Shown piece after piece: positions 15,764 to 24,920 of a stretch of DNA of 64,000 bases; within the stretch, counting starts at the first letter, position 1; each line of letters opens with the position of its first letter. The translations under genes and the position numbers were made by a program. This DNA comes from Micromonospora polyrhachis (GTDB lineage: Bacteria; Actinomycetota; Actinomycetes; Mycobacteriales; Micromonosporaceae). Under the pieces are notes generated by a model. The model made no database searches and was not told the DNA's origin. It was given only the letters and a program-made list of their open reading frames with translations. Location: NCBI RefSeq assembly GCF_014203835.1, contig NZ_JACHJW010000001.1:1364001-1428000 (forward strand), read 5' to 3'.

Positions 15764-18555
15764 TCCGCCTCCTCGATCTGCCGGTCCACTTCGGCACCCA
15801 GGCTGCGCAGGATGTCCAGCACCAGGCCGATCACGATCAGATAGACCCCGATGTCGAAGAAGAGCGAGGTCACCAGGTGGATGTCGCCGATGACCGGCAG
15901 GTGCAGGTCGACAACGGCGCTCTGCAGCACGTCACCACCGAGCAGCATGGCCACGACACCCGTACCGACGGAGAGGAACAGGCCGGCACCGAGCACCAGG
16001 CCGGCGTCCACCGGTGCCGCCTCGTCCAGTTCGTACCGTCCCCCGGCGAAGTACCGGACGGTCAGCGCCAGCCCGGCCACCAGGCCACCGGCGAAGCCGC
16101 CGCCGGGCGCGTTGTGCCCGGAGAACATCAGGTAGATGGAGAACAGCACGATGGTGTGGAACAGCAGTCGGGTGACCACCTCGAAGACGATCGAGCGACG
16201 CCGTTCCCGCAGCGTCGGGCCGCCGCGCAGCCAGACCCGGTAGCCCCGGGGCCGGCGGCTGGGCGTGGGTAACTCCGGTCGACGGGGCACCGGGCCACCA
16301 CGCGGCCGGAGGAAGATCAGGCTGGCTACCCCGGTGGCCGCCACCAGCAGCACCGAGATCTCGCCCATCGTGTCCCAGGCCCGGATGTCGACCAGGGTCA
16401 CGTTGACGACGTTGCGTCCGTTGCCGTACGAGACGGCCAGCTCGGGGAAGTCGACCGAGATCGGTATCGCCTCGCGGCCTCCGGCGGCGGCCAGCGCCAA
16501 CGCCGACATGACCACGCCGACCGCCACGCCGATGGCGATCCGGACCCACCGGGTACGACGCAGCGGCCGGGCCGAGAACTTGATCGGCAACCGGCGCAGC
16601 ACCAGTACGAACACCACGATGGTGACGGTCTCCACCAGGAACTGGGTGAGCGCCAGGTCGGGTGCCCCGTACAGGACGAACATCATCGCGGTGCCGTAGC
16701 CGGTCACGCCGACCAGCACCATCGCGGCGAGCCGCCGGGTGGCGCGTACGGCGAGCACGGCGGCGGTGGCCAGCACCAGCCCGACGACCAGTTGCAGTGG
16801 GCTGTCCCAGAGGTCGACCCGCTGCGGCCAGACCCGCCCGAGCAGCAGTGCACCGCCGGGACCGACGACCAGGACCAGCAGGATGATGCCCAGGTACTGG
16901 GGCAGGGAACCGCGCTGGGTGGCGGCGGTGACCTCGGTGGCGAACCGGTCCAGCCAGCCGGTGACCCGCTGGTACGCGCTCACCCCGTCGATGGGGGCCC
17001 GGACCCGCCGGACCACGGGGGTGACCCGCTCGCGGAACGCGAAGAGCAGACCGCCGCCGAGCAGCGCGATGGCCGACAGGGCCAGCGGCGGCGTGGCACC
17101 GTGCCAGAGCGCCAGGTGGTAGCCGGTCGGACCGACCCAACCGGCGTACGGGGTGAGCAGCTTGTCCACGATTGCGGCCAGCGGGCCGAGGGCGAATCCG
17201 GCCAGCGCGAGCAGCCCGATCGGGGCGAGCATGCTCACGCCGGCTGGCCGCGGTTGGATGGGCTCGACATCGGGCTTGCTGGCGAAGGCCCCCCAGACGA
17301 ACCGGATGCTGTAGCCGGCGGTGAGGGCGGAGCCGAGCACCAGTGCGGCGAGCACGATCCAGTTGTCGGCGAACGACTCGAACACCGCTTCCTTGGCGAC
17401 GAAGCCGAAGAACGGCGGGAGACCGGCCATGGAGGCGGCGGCGAGGGCGGCCCCGCCGAAAAGGACGGGCGTACGGCGCCACAGCCCGGACAGGGCCCGC
17501 AGGTCCCGGGTGCCGGCGGTACGGTCGATGGCACCGACGGTGAGGAAGAGCGCCGCCTTGAACAAGGCGTGGGCGAGCAGCATGGCGGCACCGGCGAGCG
17601 CGGCGTTGCGGTGCCCTGCACCGGTGACCACGATGAGCAGGCCCAACTGGCTCACGGTGCCGTACGCCAGCAGCAGTTTCAGGTCGGTCTGGCGCAGCGC
17701 GGCCCAGCCGCCGGAGAGCATGGTGATCACCCCGGCGACGGTGACGATCACGGTCCAGCCAGTGGTGAGTGCGAAGACCGGGGCGAGCAGCGCGACGAGG
17801 TAGACACCGGCCTTGACCATGGCGGCGGCGTGGAGGTAGGCGCTGACCGGGGTGGGGGCGGCCATGGCGGCGGGCAGCCAGAAGCTGAGCGGGAAGATGG
17901 CCGATTTGGACAGCGCGCCGACCAGGATCAGTACCAGTGCGGTGGTCAGGTAGCCGGCACCGGGCCGGGGCGCGTCGACCAGTTCCGACCAGCGGTAGGT
18001 GCCGGCGTGCTGGCCGAGCATGATGAAGCCGATCAGCATCGCCAGGCCGCCCAGGGTGGTCACCACCAGGGCCTGGAAGGCGGCCCGCCGGCTGGCCCGC
18101 TTCTCCGGGTTGTGCCCGATCAACAGGTAGGAGAAGACGGTGGTCAACTCCCAGAAGACGTAGAGCAGGAGCAGGTCGTCGGCGACGACCAGGCCGAGCA
18201 TCGCGCCGGCGAAGCCCACGAAGACCCCGGCGAAGCGGCCGAGGCCGGGTTCGTCGGCATCGAAGTAGCGGGCGCAGTAGACCAGTACCGCCGCGCCGAC
18301 CCCGCCGACCAGCAACATCATCAGCCAGGAGAGGGTCGTGACGCGCAGGGCCAGGTCGAGGTTGATCTCCGCGATCCAGGGGTACGTCTCGACGACCGCG
18401 CCGCCGTCACTCGTCACCTCGGTCTGCGCGACGGCCCAGACGAAGGTGGCGGCGGGGGCCAACGCCAACAGGTAGAAGGCACGCCGACCCCACCATCGGA
18501 CGAAGAGCGGTGCGCAGATCGCCACGGCAAGGTGGAGGGTCAGCAACAGCAGCAC
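15760..18555 (-). CDS. mnhA: Na+/H+ antiporter, fused subunits A and B
   Basis: The 931-residue protein begins with a NuoL-like MnhA domain (VVADDLLLLYVFWELTTVFSYLLIG; KSAIFPLSFWLPAAMAAPTPVSAYLH), continues through the MnhA C-terminal region and the MbhD/E-like helices (APDLALTQFLVETVTIVVFVLVLRRLP), and ends with an MnhB domain (TIVLFSIYLMFSGHNAPGGGFAGGLVAG). A/B fusion is common in actinomycetes, so no separate mnhB is expected. It starts at GTG 18555 and is the first gene of the operon. The complex uses the proton gradient to expel Na+ and aids pH and salt tolerance. Confidence 0.93.
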   Translation of the reverse strand: MLLLLTLHLAVAICAPLFVRWWGRRAFYLLALAPAATFVWAVAQTEVTSDGGAVVETYPWIAEINLDLALRVTTLSWLMMLLVGGVGAAVLVYCARYFDADEPGLGRFAGVFVGFAGAMLGLVVADDLLLLYVFWELTTVFSYLLIGHNPEKRASRRAAFQALVVTTLGGLAMLIGFIMLGQHAGTYRWSELVDAPRPGAGYLTTALVLILVGALSKSAIFPLSFWLPAAMAAPTPVSAYLHAAAMVKAGVYLVALLAPVFALTTGWTVIVTVAGVITMLSGGWAALRQTDLKLLLAYGTVSQLGLLIVVTGAGHRNAALAGAAMLLAHALFKAALFLTVGAIDRTAGTRDLRALSGLWRRTPVLFGGAALAAASMAGLPPFFGFVAKEAVFESFADNWIVLAALVLGSALTAGYSIRFVWGAFASKPDVEPIQPRPAGVSMLAPIGLLALAGFALGPLAAIVDKLLTPYAGWVGPTGYHLALWHGATPPLALSAIALLGGGLLFAFRERVTPVVRRVRAPIDGVSAYQRVTGWLDRFATEVTAATQRGSLPQYLGIILLVLVVGPGGALLLGRVWPQRVDLWDSPLQLVVGLVLATAAVLAVRATRRLAAMVLVGVTGYGTAMMFVLYGAPDLALTQFLVETVTIVVFVLVLRRLPIKFSARPLRRTRWVRIAIGVAVGVVMSALALAAAGGREAIPISVDFPELAVSYGNGRNVVNVTLVDIRAWDTMGEISVLLVAATGVASLIFLRPRGGPVPRRPELPTPSRRPRGYRVWLRGGPTLRERRRSIVFEVVTRLLFHTIVLFSIYLMFSGHNAPGGGFAGGLVAGLALTVRYFAGGRYELDEAAPVDAGLVLGAGLFLSVGTGVVAMLLGGDVLQSAVVDLHLPVIGDIHLVTSLFFDIGVYLIVIGLVLDILRSLGAEVDRQIEEAE

Positions 18556-18723
18556 ACGTACTCCAGGTAGACGTCAGCATGGGCCCTTGTCGAGGGTCCA
18601 TGACTGCGGCGGATCAGACGGCAGAAAGCCGGAGATATGGATGAGCCGGGCCGGTAGACCGGGCGGCGGTACGGTGTCGGAACCGGTCGGGACGACCGGT
18701 GGGCGGGGCCGTGGGGAGGGGCG

Positions 18724-19125
18724 TCAGGCGGGCGGTGCGCGGCTGGGGTTGCCGGGCACGGCGCGCGAGGACAACGCCGGTTCGGAGCGGCCGATCAGGA
18801 CCGGTTCCGATGATTCCAGCGGGGCGACCCACAGTGCGGCTGGCCGGGTGGCGGCGGGTAGCTGCCCGTCCCGGGGCTGATGCCGCTCCTCGAAGCTGTG
18901 TTCGCGGGCGGATGCCTCACCCCCGGCCGCCTTCTCGTCGTCCCGACCCACGGACGGGGTGGGGTGGAAGAGTGCGGCACCGATGGAGGCGGGCCCGGCG
19001 GCGATGGCGACGGCGGGCGCGGCGGCGAAGCCGGCACCGAGCACCGAGGTGATGGAGAGGATGACGAAGAGGGCTGCGGCGAGCAACCAGCCGACGGGTC
19101 GACGCGTCAGGTGCCCTCCGCCCAC
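18724..19125 (-). CDS. Hypothetical protein with a membrane N-terminus
   Basis: I do not recognise this 133-residue protein. Residues 7-50 form two hydrophobic stretches (VGWLLAAALFVILSITSVLGAGFAAA; AVAIAAGPASIGAALF) that could be a signal or two short helices; the rest is polar and low in predicted structure (EEKAAGGEAS-like, EERHQPRDGQLP). The start may be internal (for example near TRRPVGWLL). It lies alone upstream of the mnh promoter region. The membrane segments and codon use support a real gene, but the C-terminal half could be poorly conserved. Confidence 0.5.
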   Translation of the reverse strand: MGGGHLTRRPVGWLLAAALFVILSITSVLGAGFAAAPAVAIAAGPASIGAALFHPTPSVGRDDEKAAGGEASAREHSFEERHQPRDGQLPAATRPAALWVAPLESSEPVLIGRSEPALSSRAVPGNPSRAPPA

Positions 19126-19262
19126 ATCGCCTCCCGCATTCGCTCGCCGAGGAGAAAGTGTAACCGGTCGGGTGGGCCGTTACCGGTCGTCGATGTTTCG
19201 GGCCCCATGACATGGATCTCGCCGCACCGGCCTGGCTACGGCCGATCGTCCCGGTCCGGACG

Positions 19263-19592
19263 TTACGACTCGACGATCAGGTCCGGGCGTCCGAGTTGCA
19301 CGACGATCTTGTTGACCACCCGCTGCGTCGCGGCGAGTGAGCCCACCGGGAGAAGATGGTCCCGGCTCTCCCGGCGCAGGACGAAGTAGTGCACGGCGGC
19401 TCGTACTCGGGCCCGGTCGGCGGCGCTGGCAGCGGTGGTGACGACGACCAGCTCACGAAGGGCGGCCGCGAGTTGCTCGGCGAGTTGGAGATCGGCGCCG
19501 CGCAGGCCGGGACGCACCGAGGCGAGGTGGCTGTCCACCTTACGAATGAGGACGTCGGTGCCGTGCTGGTTGCCCCGCTCGACGACGGCCAT
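19263..19592 (-). CDS. Small conserved-looking hypothetical protein
   Basis: The 109-residue, mostly helical soluble protein has no motif I can name. It has regularly spaced hydrophobics (GADLQLAEQLAAALRELVVV; RARVRAAVHYFVLRRESRDHLLPVGSLAATQRVVNKIV) suggesting a helical bundle. It has no partner on its strand. A 6+3+6 palindrome lies 70 bases upstream (19663-19677) in an AT-rich patch, a possible operator. Function is unknown. Confidence 0.6.
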   Translation of the reverse strand: MAVVERGNQHGTDVLIRKVDSHLASVRPGLRGADLQLAEQLAAALRELVVVTTAASAADRARVRAAVHYFVLRRESRDHLLPVGSLAATQRVVNKIVVQLGRPDLIVES

Positions 19593-19662
19593 CTGGTCCT
19601 CCTCGGCCTCGGCCCGCCATTGCGAGAAAAGTTACTTTACGTTGCCCAGCCAAAGCAAGCAG

Positions 19663-19677
19663 TTAAGTAAGACTTAA
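19663..19677. promoter_or_regulatory. Palindrome upstream of the 109-residue gene
   Basis: TTAAGT-AAG-ACTTAA is a perfect 6+3+6 inverted repeat in an AT-rich stretch (about 19629-19680) that stands out in this GC-rich DNA. It lies between the divergent small gene (start 19592) and lhr (start 19806). The binding protein is unknown. Confidence 0.4.
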
Positions 19678-19805
19678 AGCCACAGAACGGGCAGACCACA
19701 GCTGTTCTTCATGTTGTCGCCTGATGCACCGCCAGCGCCTGCGGATCTTGTCCCACCCCCGAGGCAGGATGGACCCGTGGTCAACGTACTGGTGGGGTGG
19801 GGCTG

Positions 19806-22800
19806 ATGACCCAGCCTGACGTGACGGCCCGGTTCGCACCCGCGACCCGGGAGTGGTTCGCTGCCGCCTTCGCCGCCCCCACCGATGCTCAGGCCGGCGC
19901 GTGGCAGGCGATCAGCGCCGGACACCACGCGCTCGTCGTCGCGCCGACCGGCTCCGGCAAGACCCTCGCCGCGTTCCTGTGGTCGCTGGATCGGCTGGCC
20001 CGTGAGACACCACCCGAAGATCGGCAACACCGTTGCCGGGTGCTCTACGTCAGCCCGTTGAAGGCCCTCGCGGTCGACGTCGAACGCAACCTGCGTGCCC
20101 CGCTGACCGGCATCCGGCACGCGGCGGCCCGGCTCGGCATCCCACCGCCGGAGATCACCGTCGGCATGCGTACCGGCGACACCCCGGCCGACGAACGCCG
20201 CGCCTTCGCGCGTACCCCACCGGACATCCTGATCACCACGCCCGAGTCGCTGTTCCTGCTGCTCACCTCCGCCGCCCGGGACGCCCTGCGCGGCGTCGAG
20301 ACGGTGATCATCGACGAGGTGCACGCCGTGGCCGGCACCAAACGCGGTGCCCACCTGGCGCTCTCCCTGGAACGCCTGGACGCCCTGCTGCCCCGACCGG
20401 CCCAGCGGATCGGGCTCTCCGCCACCGTACGGCCGGTCGACGCCACCGCCCACTTCCTCGGCGGCGCGCAGCCGGTGACGGTCGTCGCCCCGCCCACCGC
20501 CAAGACGATCGAGGTCAGCGTCCAGGTGCCGGTCGAGGACATGACCCGGCTGGATGAGGCGGACGAGTCGGTCGACGACGAGCTGGGCGGTCCGCCCCGC
20601 CGGGCGTCGATCTGGCCGGCGGTCGAGGAACGGGTACACGAGCTGATCCGGGCACACCGCTCCACCATCGTCTTCACCAACTCACGGCGCAGTGCCGAGC
20701 GGTTGTGCGCCCGGCTCAACGAGCTGGCCGCCGCCCACGACGGCACACCGGTGCCGGCCCCGACCCGGCCACCGGCCGAGCTGATGGCCCAGTCCGGTAC
20801 GGCCGGCGGCGCGGCCCCGGTGATCGCCCGCGCCCACCACGGCAGCGTCTCCCGGGAGGAGCGCAAACACATCGAGGAGGCGCTCAAGTCGGGGCAGCTC
20901 CCCGCCGTGGTGGCCACCTCCAGCCTGGAACTCGGCATCGACATGGGCGCGGTCGACCTGGTCGTACAGATCGAGGCACCGCCCAGCGTCGCCGCCGGTC
21001 TGCAACGGGTGGGCCGGGCCGGGCACCAGGTCGGCGCGGTCTCCCGGGGTGTCGTCTTCCCGAAGCACCGGGGCGACCTGCTCTCCTGTGCCGTGGTCGC
21101 CGACCGGATGGCCGACGGTGGGATCGAGGAGCTACACAGTCCACGCAACCCGCTCGACGTGCTCGCCCAGCAGATCGTGGCCATGGTCGCGCTCGACCAG
21201 TGGCGGGTCGCCGACCTCGCCACCCTGGTCCGCCGCGCCGCCCCGTTCGCCGAACTGCCCGACTCGGCGCTGCACGCGGTGCTGGACATGCTCTCCGGCC
21301 GTTACCCCTCCACCGCCTTCGCCGAGCTGCGCCCCCGGCTGGTCTGGGATCGGGCCGCCGACCTGCTCACCGGCCGACCCGGCGCGCAGCGGCTGGCGGT
21401 GACCAGCGGCGGCACCATCCCCGACCGGGGCATGTTCGGGGTCTTCCTGGCCGGTGCCGAACGGGCCGCCCGGGTCGGCGAACTCGACGAGGAGATGGTC
21501 TACGAGTCACGCGTCGGCGACGTCTTCCTGCTCGGCTCCTCGTCGTGGCGGATCGAGGAGATCACTCCGGACCGGGTGCTGGTCTCCCCCGCCCCGGGGC
21601 AGGCCGCCCGAATGCCGTTCTGGAAGGGCGACTCGCTGGGCCGCCCGGTCGAGCTGGGGCGGGCCATCGGTGCGCGGGTCCGCGCCCTGGCCCGACAGGA
21701 CGACGAGACCGCCACCACGGCGCTACGCGCCGCCGGGCTGGACGACTGGGCGGCCGGCAACCTCGTCGCCTACCTGCGCGAACAGCGAGCCGCGACCCGG
21801 TCCCTGCCCGACGACCGTACCGTGGTGGTGGAGCGGTTCCGCGACGAGCTGGGCGACTGGCGGCTGGCCGTGCACTGCGTGCTCGGGGCCCGGGTCAACG
21901 GTCCGTGGGCGCTGGCCATCGGCCGCCGCCTCGCCGAGCGCTACGGCGTGGACGCCCAGGTCATGCCGGGCGACGACGGCATCGTCGTACGCTTGCCCGA
22001 CACCGCCGACGAACCGCCCGGCGCGGAGCTGGTCGCCTTCGACCCGGACGAGATCGCCCAACTGGTGGAGGAGTCGGTCGGCGGCTCGGCCATGTTCGCC
22101 GCCCGGTTCCGCGAGTGCGCCGCCCGCGCGTTGCTGCTGCCCCGACGCGACCCACGCCGTCGCCAGCCGCTGTGGCAGCAGCGCCAGAAGGCCAGCCAAC
22201 TGCTCGACGTGGCCCGGGACCATCCCGACTTCCCGATCACCCTGGAGGCGGCCCGCGAATGCCTCCAGGACGTCTTCGACGTACCCGGGTTGGTGATGCT
22301 GATGCGCGAACTGGCCAGCCGCCGGGTCCGGCTGGTCGAGGTGGAAACCTCCCGGCCGTCGCCGTTCGCCCGGTCGCTGCTCTTCGGCTACGTGGGTGCC
22401 TTCCTCTACGAGGGGGACGCGCCACTGGCCGAACGCCGGGCCGCCGCGCTGGCGCTCGACTCGACCCTGCTCGGTGAACTGCTCGGCCGGGTGGACCTGC
22501 GCGAACTGCTCGATCCGGCGGTGCTCGCCGAAACCGAGCGGCGACTGCGCTGGCTGACCGACGACCGTCGCCCCAGGGACGCCGAGGACGCCGTCGAACT
22601 GCTCCGGCTGCTCGGTGACCTCTCCGACGCGGAGTTGACCGAGCGTGGGGTGCAGTCGGAGTGGCTGACCGAGTTGGCCCAGACCCGGCGGATCCTGCCG
22701 GTACGCATCGCTGGTGAACAGCGTTGGGTCGGCATCGAGGACGCCGGCCGGCTGCGCGACGCGCTCGGTGTGGCGCTGCCGGTCGGGGTCGCCGAGGCGT

Positions 22801-24422
22801 ACCTGGCCCCGGTGGCCGACCCGCTCGGTGACCTGGTCGCCCGGTACGCCCGTACCCACGGCCCGTTCCCGGCCGCCGCCTGCGCCGCCCGGTTCGGGCT
22901 CGGGGTCTTCGTCGTCGAGCAGGCGCTGCGCCGGCTCGCCACCACCGGCAGGGTGGTCTCCGGCGAGTTCTCCCCCGACCGGGCCGGGGCCGAATGGTGC
23001 GACGCCGAGGTGCTGCGCCTGCTGCGCCGCCGGTCACTGGCCGCACTGCGCCGGGAGATCGAGCCGGTGTCGCCCCGGGCGCTGGCCGACTTCCTGCCCC
23101 GTTGGCAGCAGGTCGGCGCGTCGAGCCGGGGCGTCGAGGCGGTCGCCGCCGCCGTCGAACAGTTGCAGGGCGTCGCCGTGCCCGCATCCGCGCTGGAACG
23201 GCTGGTCCTGCCCGCCCGGGTCGCCGACTACTCCCCCGCCTATCTGGACGAGCTGTGCGCCAGCGGCGAGGTGGTGTGGGCTGGTTCCGGTTCGATCAGC
23301 GGGGGCGACGGCTGGATAACCCTGGCGTACGCCGACACCGCGCCACTGCTGCTTCCCCCGCCGGACGAGGCGCTGGCCCTGACCCCGCTGCACGAGGCGG
23401 TGCTGGCCGCGCTCGCCGACGGCCAGGCCCTCTTCTTCCGGGCCCTGGCCGACCGGGTTTGTGGCGCAGGGGATCCGGGCCTCGGGCCGGTCGACGACGC
23501 GGCGCTGGTCGCGGCCATCTGGGACCTGGTGTGGGCCGGGCGGTTGACCAACGACACCCTGGCCCCGCTGCGGGTGACCCTCGGTGGGGGTGGTGCGCAC
23601 CGGTCCCGCCCAGGTGCGCCACGCACCCGCTACCGGCGGCCGGGACGGGTGGCGCTGCCCAGCCGTACCGGCCCGCCGACCGTCGCCGGACGCTGGTCGC
23701 TGCTGCCCGACCGGGACACCGACCCGACCCGACGTGGCGCGGCGCTGGCCGACACACTGCTCGAACGGCACGGGGTGGTCACCCGGGGCGCGGTCACCGC
23801 CGAAGGGGTCACCGGCGGGTTCGCCGCCGTATATCCGGTGCTGTCGGCACTGGAGGAACGCGGGGCGGCCCGGCGCGGCTACTTCGTCGAAGGGCTCGGG
23901 GCCGCCCAGTTCGCCGTACCCGGGGCCGTCGACCGGCTCCGGGCCCTGGCCGAGCCAGGTGGCATCGACCGCAGTGACCGGTCGGACGGGACCGACGGGT
24001 GGGACGGCACCGGGCAGCGCGGTGGGCGGGCCCTGGTGCTGGCCGCCACCGACCCGGCCAACCCGTACGGCGCGGCGCTGCCCTGGCCGGAGCGGGTGGT
24101 CGACTCCGGCGACGGCGTCGAGGTGCCAGCCGGCGGGCACCGGGCCGGACGGAAGGCGGGTGCGCTGGTCGTACTGGTCGGCGGTGAGCTTGTCCTCTAC
24201 GTCGAACGCGGTGGCCGTACCCTCCTGTCCTTCTCCGACGACGAGCGGCTGCTCACGGCGGCGGCCCGCGCACTCGGCGACGCGGTACGCACCGGGGCGC
24301 TCGGGGCGATGTCGGTCGAGCGGGCCGACGGCGCGGCGGTGGGACGGTCGTCGCCACTGCACGCCGCACTGACCGCCGCCGGATTCCGGGCCACCCCGCG
24401 TGGCCTGCGGCTACGCGGCTGA
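19806..24422 (+). CDS. lhr: Large DEAD/H helicase Lhr
   Basis: Lhr is a superfamily 2, 3'-to-5' DNA helicase of the large-helicase-related family, implicated in the mycobacterial DNA damage response. The 1538-residue protein has Walker A APTGSGKT at about 46-53, DEVH at 170-173, LSATVRPVD, the helicase C-terminal motif QRVGRAGHQVG from residue 400, and the Lhr core winged-helix and beta-barrel that follow. The remaining 700 residues are the Lhr-specific C-terminal extension, full length for actinobacterial Lhr. I chose ATG 19806; an in-frame GTG at 19797 is possible. It stands alone, ending at a 7-bp hairpin. Confidence 0.93.
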   Translation: MTQPDVTARFAPATREWFAAAFAAPTDAQAGAWQAISAGHHALVVAPTGSGKTLAAFLWSLDRLARETPPEDRQHRCRVLYVSPLKALAVDVERNLRAPLTGIRHAAARLGIPPPEITVGMRTGDTPADERRAFARTPPDILITTPESLFLLLTSAARDALRGVETVIIDEVHAVAGTKRGAHLALSLERLDALLPRPAQRIGLSATVRPVDATAHFLGGAQPVTVVAPPTAKTIEVSVQVPVEDMTRLDEADESVDDELGGPPRRASIWPAVEERVHELIRAHRSTIVFTNSRRSAERLCARLNELAAAHDGTPVPAPTRPPAELMAQSGTAGGAAPVIARAHHGSVSREERKHIEEALKSGQLPAVVATSSLELGIDMGAVDLVVQIEAPPSVAAGLQRVGRAGHQVGAVSRGVVFPKHRGDLLSCAVVADRMADGGIEELHSPRNPLDVLAQQIVAMVALDQWRVADLATLVRRAAPFAELPDSALHAVLDMLSGRYPSTAFAELRPRLVWDRAADLLTGRPGAQRLAVTSGGTIPDRGMFGVFLAGAERAARVGELDEEMVYESRVGDVFLLGSSSWRIEEITPDRVLVSPAPGQAARMPFWKGDSLGRPVELGRAIGARVRALARQDDETATTALRAAGLDDWAAGNLVAYLREQRAATRSLPDDRTVVVERFRDELGDWRLAVHCVLGARVNGPWALAIGRRLAERYGVDAQVMPGDDGIVVRLPDTADEPPGAELVAFDPDEIAQLVEESVGGSAMFAARFRECAARALLLPRRDPRRRQPLWQQRQKASQLLDVARDHPDFPITLEAARECLQDVFDVPGLVMLMRELASRRVRLVEVETSRPSPFARSLLFGYVGAFLYEGDAPLAERRAAALALDSTLLGELLGRVDLRELLDPAVLAETERRLRWLTDDRRPRDAEDAVELLRLLGDLSDAELTERGVQSEWLTELAQTRRILPVRIAGEQRWVGIEDAGRLRDALGVALPVGVAEAYLAPVADPLGDLVARYARTHGPFPAAACAARFGLGVFVVEQALRRLATTGRVVSGEFSPDRAGAEWCDAEVLRLLRRRSLAALRREIEPVSPRALADFLPRWQQVGASSRGVEAVAAAVEQLQGVAVPASALERLVLPARVADYSPAYLDELCASGEVVWAGSGSISGGDGWITLAYADTAPLLLPPPDEALALTPLHEAVLAALADGQALFFRALADRVCGAGDPGLGPVDDAALVAAIWDLVWAGRLTNDTLAPLRVTLGGGGAHRSRPGAPRTRYRRPGRVALPSRTGPPTVAGRWSLLPDRDTDPTRRGAALADTLLERHGVVTRGAVTAEGVTGGFAAVYPVLSALEERGAARRGYFVEGLGAAQFAVPGAVDRLRALAEPGGIDRSDRSDGTDGWDGTGQRGGRALVLAATDPANPYGAALPWPERVVDSGDGVEVPAGGHRAGRKAGALVVLVGGELVLYVERGGRTLLSFSDDERLLTAAARALGDAVRTGALGAMSVERADGAAVGRSSPLHAALTAAGFRATPRGLRLRG

Positions 24423-24425
24423 CGC

Positions 24426-24442
24426 ACGCACTCGTAGTGCGT
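24426..24442 (+). terminator. Short hairpin after lhr
   Basis: ACGCACT-CGT-AGTGCGT is a perfect 7-bp stem with a 3-base loop, beginning just after the lhr stop and before the convergent MerR gene (ends 24506). Confidence 0.55.
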
Positions 24443-24505
24443 CGGTCGATGGTTCCGCGGTGGCATCCGCCTCGCTGCCTGAGATGCTGCCGGCACGCCG
24501 ATGAC

Positions 24506-24862
24506 TCAGGTGGAGCGACGTTGAAGGTCCTTCGACACGGTGCGCAGCACCCGCTGGACCTTCTCCAGGGCTGCGAGTTGTCCTTCCAGGCTCTGCAGGC
24601 GGCTGTCGACCAGTTGGCGTAGCGCCTCACTCGGTTGGAGCTGGCCTTCACTGCCGATGAAGGGAAGGATCTCCCTAACTTCGTCAAGGTTGAACCCGGC
24701 ATCGAGTAGGCAGCGAATCCTTGCTACCTCACGGACGGCACGATCCGGAAAGTCACGGTAACGGTTCTGGGCGCGGGTCGAGGTGAGCAGACCAGCCCGG
24801 TCGTAGTGCCGAAGCGACCAGGTGTTCACACCGGTCCGTCGAGCGAGTTCACCAATGATCAC
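24506..24862 (-). CDS. MerR family transcriptional regulator
   Basis: The 118-residue regulator begins VIIGELARRTGVNTWSLRHYDRAGLL, a complete MerR winged helix, then has the second wing region (NRYRDFPDRAVREVARIRCLLDAGFNLDEVREIL) and a C-terminal coiled-coil dimerisation helix (LRQLVDSRLQSLEGQLAALEKVQRVLR). There is no cysteine-based metal site, so an organic ligand is more likely than a metal. I start it at GTG 24862, directly at the HTH; the longer frame to 24904 runs into the shared promoter. It is divergent from an MFS gene whose promoter has the stretched spacer typical of MerR control. Confidence 0.88.
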   Translation of the reverse strand: MIIGELARRTGVNTWSLRHYDRAGLLTSTRAQNRYRDFPDRAVREVARIRCLLDAGFNLDEVREILPFIGSEGQLQPSEALRQLVDSRLQSLEGQLAALEKVQRVLRTVSKDLQRRST

Positions 24863-24882
24863 GTCCGCTTCCGATCTATGGC

Positions 24883-24914
24883 TTGACCTTGATACGGGTG
24901 TCAAAGTTTACGGT
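24883..24914 (+). promoter_or_regulatory. MerR-type promoter of the MFS gene
   Basis: A -35 TTGACC (24883-24888) and a -10-like TACGGT (24909-24914) are 20 bases apart, longer than the usual 17, with a dyad between them (TTGAC at 24883 and GTCAA at 24899-24903). This stretched spacing is typical of promoters that MerR proteins activate by DNA distortion. The next GTG, 24921, is the MFS start, so the message is probably leaderless. A near-identical promoter occurs at 63765-63796. Confidence 0.65.
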
Positions 24915-24920
24915 CTGGGC

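Noticed and set aside
16792-18570. A 592-residue plus-strand open frame opposite mnhA
   Set aside because: It is rich in Gly, Gln, Glu and Asp without hydrophobic pattern, the typical shadow of a GC-rich membrane gene; mnhA on the other strand is certain.
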